Shown here one piece after another: positions 60,401-64,000 of a stretch of DNA of 64,000 bases. Location of the stretch: the NCBI RefSeq assembly GCF_947242115.1, contig NC_074712.1, positions 42,370,838-42,434,837 of the forward strand, given 5' to 3'. The position numbers were made by a program, and so were the translations under genes. The notes under the pieces were generated by a model. That model was not told the origin of the DNA. It did not search any database and saw nothing but the letters and a program-made list of their open reading frames with translations. How positions within the stretch are numbered: position 1 is the first letter of the stretch; every line of letters begins with the position of its first letter. This stretch comes from Biomphalaria glabrata (lineage: Eukaryota > Mollusca > Gastropoda > Planorbidae).

Positions 60401-62381
60401 TTTTTTATAAATTTTAGATTCCATAAATGATAAGAAAAGAGATCAATCTTTATCTTTACAAGATGGCAGAAGTTGCTGCACAATTTAGAATATATCTAGA
60501 TCTAGTAAGTAATCTAAATCTAGAATCATTAGATCTACTTTGATCTTTCTAGATCTGAGTCTAGTAAACATCTGGATACATCTAGATCTATAAAACAAGA
60601 TCTATTTAGAGCTTAATTCTAAATCTAAATTTAAGAAGATTCATTGTGCCTGACATCATAAAACATTTTAACACAATACTAGATATATAAACAATCAATT
60701 AATTTCCAATCAGTTTGAAGACTTGAGAAAAATTCTGACACATGGAAAGGAATGTCGTTTTATTTGCATCAGCAAGATCTAGAGCTAGTAATTATTTTAA
60801 ATCTTTGTGTGTTAACGCGCTAAAAAAAAAGGTATATCTCACGGTAGATCTAATAAGAATAGTCCATTTCCAAGATGCATACTTGTAAGCATCTCTGTTA
60901 AATGAGAGCATCAGCATTGGCAGCCCATTGTCTAGAGCTATTTATTAACTTAGCTGAGCTAATAACGTTATGTAACCAGAGATGGCTTTACTTTGAAACT
61001 ATCTTAAATGCTGAAGCAAAAGTCGAAACGTTTACTGTATTTTTGTAAAGGTATGAAAGCACAGATGAATGAAAATGAAAACAAACAATTTAATATTTAC
61101 CCATTTTCGCCAACAAGTCCCACTCATCCTGTAGAAAAGCTCCATAGTGTCCTCGTTTAGCTATTGTTTGTGGGCATCCCAAATTTAAATCAATAGCATC
61201 ACAAAATGGTTCAGCAAGTTGAGCAGCCTTCAAAAGTGTATCTGGATCATTTGCACAAAACTGTAATACACAGTACTATATGTTAAAGACTAAGACTCAG
61301 ATGACGACCTAAATGGGAACTAATTCAGCTTTAGTCAAGTACAATTTCTTTCCCTTGTTCGAGATACCAAACAAAATAATTTGTTACCAATAGTTAATTA
61401 GCTAATTTTTTTTTAACGATTCATGTGTTGTCAGGAAAAAGAAATAATTGTGCAAAATTTCAGCTTGATCAGAGATTGGATGTGGGAGAAATTACATGTG
61501 TACAAACTTTTTACCAGACAGCCAGAGTGAGTTGATATAAAAGCTTTGTAAAAAAAAATAATTAAAATAGCAATAGCAAATGCATTGTTTTTAGCAAATG
61601 TTTATCTCAATATTGTCCTAACTGCTAACTGTAACAGAAAACTAATGTAATTTTTAATGTAAATTTTAATGCAAATGAAAACAGAAAGTAAAGAAATAGT
61701 GCAACGTAATTTTATCATAATCCCTTAAAAACACATTTAAAATAATTTAAGAGAAATGAAATTCAAAGATGAGAACAGTGATGGCTGGGTGGTGTTCTTC
61801 AATGTTTAAGATAAAAAATGGCTTTGAAAGTGAAAGCCCAATAGGAAGATGGAGACAGAAAACAGAGCCAAAAATAAAATCCTACATGAGTCATTTAGGA
61901 CAGTAACTAGCTGGGCATGGGAGACATTTTCTTTCTGCCTAATGGAAATAAGTAACAGAATAATAAATACACTCTAAATATTTAAGCAGAAAAATACTTC
62001 CTTTACCCTCAGAGCATATTTACAGTAAAAAATATGCCAGCTAAAAAAAAACTTTTTTTATAATAAAAAGAAAACTAGTAAATCTTAAAATTAAAAAGTT
62101 GAAAATTAAGCTACCTGTACAATAAGTGGTCGATCCTCAGGACATGTTTGGAGTGATTCTTTTCTGTATAAAGCATCTCTTATAAATACTGATGCATGAA
62201 ACATTGGTGTATAGCAGAGCTCAGCCCCGTAGTGCCGACTCAGCATTCGCCAAGCGAGCTCACTTTGATCAACCATAGGTGCAGCGACATATTTAGCTGA
62301 TCTTAATATCTCCCTCCAAAATTTAAAGCCATCACTTTCTCCATTATTTGTTTCCGACATTTGGCTGATTTTATTAAACAT
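51474..62381 (-). CDS. DUS1L: tRNA-dihydrouridine synthase 1-like (DUS1L)
   Basis: Eleven minus-strand exons: 62381-62115, 61260-61101, 57272-57160, 56949-56867, 55473-55370, 55227-55083, 54885-54789, 53721-53624, 52911-52707, 51940-51865, 51712-51474. Every junction is GT-AG and phase-consistent, giving 528 residues (human protein 473). It is a flavoenzyme that reduces uridine to dihydrouridine in the tRNA D-loop using FMN and NADPH. Visible motifs are AAPMVDQSE (about 33-41, flavin site), [30 protein letters not shown] (catalytic Cys at about 118), [56 protein letters not shown] and [11 protein letters not shown] cysteine-rich tail follows ([20 protein letters not shown]). The last ~75 residues are a polar extension. 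Two start candidates exist: ATG 62381 (an upstream in-frame TAA is present) and ATG 62360, which gives the shorter N-terminus closer to vertebrate forms. The donor after exon 9 (AAG then GTCTGG) is weak, but the joined protein is correct. Introns contain LINE and hAT insertions. Confidence 0.95.
53870..54400 (+). pseudogene. I-type LINE 3' end relic in DUS1L intron 7
   Basis: Begins in an RNase H domain ([19 protein letters not shown] on +) and continues after breaks to [49 protein letters not shown] and [11 protein letters not shown]. It ends with an A- and GAAGAAGAC-rich tail. A C-terminal RNase H followed by a finger places it with I/R1-like LINEs. Opposite orientation to DUS1L. Related copies at 36.3 and 59.6 kb. 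Confidence 0.75.
55510..56860. other. DUS1L intron 4, no gene seen
   Basis: Besides the poly-G run only AT-rich sequence with A runs is visible. Confidence 0.5.
55731..55748. repeat. Poly-G run
   Basis: About 17-18 consecutive guanines followed by tgtgtc in a DUS1L intron; likely length-variable. Confidence 0.85.
57273..58022. other. DUS1L intron 2, part near exon 3
   Basis: A 147-codon minus frame at 57,837-58,280 overlaps the LINE relic at its start. Its rest ([20 protein letters not shown], then [20 protein letters not shown]) is unique but unrecognised; a dead transposon protein is possible. Confidence 0.35.
58135..58552 (+). pseudogene. LINE C-terminus relic with CCHC-like finger (second copy)
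   Basis: Reads [27 protein letters not shown], then after breaks [40 protein letters not shown] and [19 protein letters not shown] with an FLSRAFARE end. Same family as 37,535. It lies in DUS1L intron 2, immediately before the hAT element. Confidence 0.75.
58568..60291. mobile_element. Non-autonomous hAT transposon with 8-bp target duplication
   Basis: The left end (58,576) starts caggggtgggcaaattatgg and the right end finishes aggttgcccacccctg (60,283). The terminal repeat sequence with a GGCCCGCGGGCC-type block is characteristic of hAT elements. Flanks acatagac and gcatagac agree at seven of eight bases. The 1.7-kb interior has no transposase frame but contains a LINE fragment (59,600-59,830). 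Inserted in DUS1L intron 2. Confidence 0.88.
59600..59830 (-). pseudogene. I-type LINE tail fragment inside the hAT element
   Basis: On the minus strand the words cttatggagcatcaccagag, aatgctgaccatgtcctt and gaactgcctgatctagaaag match the LINE at 54,160-54,310. Short and frame-broken. Confidence 0.7.
60292..61100. other. DUS1L intron 2, AGATCT-rich part
   Basis: Dense tagatct words between about 60,350 and 60,600; no gene. Confidence 0.5.
61305..61560 (+). repeat. Dispersed gastropod-type repeat, copy 3
   Basis: Contains gaactaattcagctttag, gtcaagtacaatttctttc, aaaatttcagcttgatcag, gagattggatgtgggag and gagttgatataaaagctttg. Matches copies at 43.4 and 49.1 kb. Lies in DUS1L intron 1. Confidence 0.7.
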
Positions 62382-64000
62382 CAAAGCATTACATAGAGAT
62401 TAGAGTTGTTTTCAGAATGTTAATACTGTAAAAAAAAACAAAAAAAAAACTTTTGTGACATTTAAGTTACTCTGTAAATTTGAGTGAAAGAATTTAATAA
62501 GGAAAAATTTTTATTTGATAGAAATATTCCCAGTATATAGGGAATAAAAAAAAATCCTTGATAAGTGACATCAGTTGCAATTTGCTTGGCAATGAATATG
62601 TTTTTGCATATTATATAGATCTATATATATGAGAAGAGATGAGAAGACATGTTTGTTTACAAATCATCATGAGTACAAGTATGGTTGGTTCTAAAATTAA
62701 TAGAATAGATCTATAAATTATAATATATAGTCTATATTATCTATAATATAAATAGAGTTAAGTCTAAGACTATAACAGAAGTTTTTGGGGCAGTGAGCCT
62801 CAAGTCAACTCAAAGTGGTCTCAAGTGAGAGGAGACTAATTTGTTTGCAATTATAATTATCTATAATTTAAAGGAAATTTTAGTTTATAAAAGTTACTAA
62901 TTAAATTAAAGTTCAAAATTATTTTACTATCTAGGTCTTATTATTCTGATAAGTGAAAATTTTAGTCTTTACTATGGTAATATTCATCTTCTGAACAAGT
63001 TAAACTCTGTTGCCAATTTTTTAAGTTTGAATGTTTATAGCTATGTTAGTTAGTCCTAGGAAAAAACTGCGAAAATCTATTTATAAGCTCGTCATCCATT
63101 TTTCAATAAAAATAGCTATATTGTTTTGTTACGCTTTGCATAGTTACAACAAAATATGATGTTGAAGACAGTTAGGTCAATGAGGTCCAGCACTAACATT
63201 AATGAACACCATTCCCCGCTCTGTACACTAACAAACACTTCATGTTATTGTATTTAAAAAAATAATATTATCTTCTTCAATTTTTTGAAATTTTAATATC
63301 AATTTCTTTTTAAACCAACTCAAGACTGACAGATTAGTGTCACTTTTCCTCTTTTAATTGCTCCCTACTCTGCTAAACCCTCAACTTTACAAAGGGTCAT
63401 TTACCGTGACCTACCTAGATCTAGTTGACCCCCAAAAAACAAAAAAAAAAAAAACAACTGCGTGACCCCGCGCGTCTAGCCCACTCACACCACACATGGA
63501 GTGTGACCTAATTTGGTACCTGAATAATTGTCCCTCCCACTACATTTTTTTTTCTGGTACTGTGTTGATGATACCATGCTAGGTACCTACCTAGGCTGGT
63601 CAATCAATAATCAGAGCGCCAAGGAGTGAAAAAAAAAGCGAGAGCAGGATTGTGCCACTCATAAAAACATTGTTTTCATTCCCATTATATCCAACTCTGC
63701 CCCTTATGTTTAGTGATATTCCCTTTCTTTTTACTCATTCACAACACACTTGTTTTAACATCTAAAACAAAAGCAAAATTAAGTAAGAAAATGTTAGACC
63801 TATACAAAATAAATCATAGAAATGTCTATTTCCACTTCCCTTTGATTGCATTTTCAACACTAAAATAGCATTCGTGTGACTTGTGTGTTATTAGGTCTAT
63901 TTAGAAGCATTTTAGGTAGTTCATATTTAGTTGATGCTTTTATTTTCTAAAAAAATCTCCTTCAACCCGAACCTACCCCCCCTTCTGTCCTAGAAAAAAA
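62382..64000. other. Upstream region of DUS1L, no further gene seen
   Basis: AT-rich with poly-A runs. No CpG-rich promoter or divergent coding exon was recognised. Confidence 0.45.

Overview
This is AT-rich eukaryotic genomic DNA with intron-bearing protein genes, many decayed transposable elements and tandem repeats. The palindromic words AGATCT/TAGATCTA and AGGCCT/TAGGCCTA are very frequent, tRNA-derived SINEs share the 'gagcatgctataaac' type of tail, and a dispersed 'tctgtctgtttgtctgg' repeat is present. Together with metazoan gene structures, these suggest a gastropod mollusc, most likely a freshwater pulmonate snail of the Biomphalaria/Bulinus/Physella kind. That assignment is inferred from sequence style; no marker gene was compared.

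Layout. (1) 1-3.0 kb: AT-rich spacer with an exact 74-bp tandem duplication, a piece of a CAGGGCCGGCC-type DNA transposon and a Tigger/pogo relic. (2) 3.28-4.98 kb: an intact single-exon BTB-BACK-kelch gene on +. (3) 6.16-8.0 kb, minus: the last two exons of an unidentified gene whose tail looks like a SOCS box, plus a coding-like 56-codon stretch. (4) 9.2-11.2 kb: a 20-bp minisatellite and a dead LINE reverse transcriptase carrying a 42-bp minisatellite. (5) 11.36-31.66 kb, minus (perhaps starting at 36.18 kb): an ankyrin-repeat gene whose second intron is about 17.8 kb. That intron holds a ~390-bp tandem array, a 7.9-kb-spaced inverted repeat, a small opposite-strand gene (about 51 aa, 18.0-18.5 kb), LINE fragments, a broken Ty3/gypsy-type LTR element (23.17-27.10 kb) and a candidate TTAA-flanked DNA transposon (27.34-30.20 kb).

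(6) 31-46.9 kb: mostly gene-free, with SINEs, hAT-like pieces, LINE tails, and minisatellites of 34, 27 and 32 bp. The 34-bp array grew from a LINE 3' end. The 27-bp array is a 0.9-kb GC-rich block that creates large spurious ORFs. (7) 46.93-50.77 kb, +: a complete five-exon gene for ribosomal protein eL42 (RPL36A), with several unusual residues. (8) 51.47-62.38 kb, minus: a complete eleven-exon gene for tRNA-dihydrouridine synthase 1 (DUS1L), convergent with eL42. Its introns hold LINE relics and a 1.7-kb hAT element with an 8-bp target duplication. (9) 62.4-64 kb: upstream region of DUS1L with no recognised gene.

The two best-supported genes, eL42 and DUS1L, both serve translation (ribosome and tRNA modification), but nothing indicates co-regulation. 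The most interesting leads are the ankyrin gene's apparent 5' extension across a 12-base A run, the nested micro-gene, the near-identical inverted repeats around it, the TTAA-flanked element, and the LINE-derived minisatellite.
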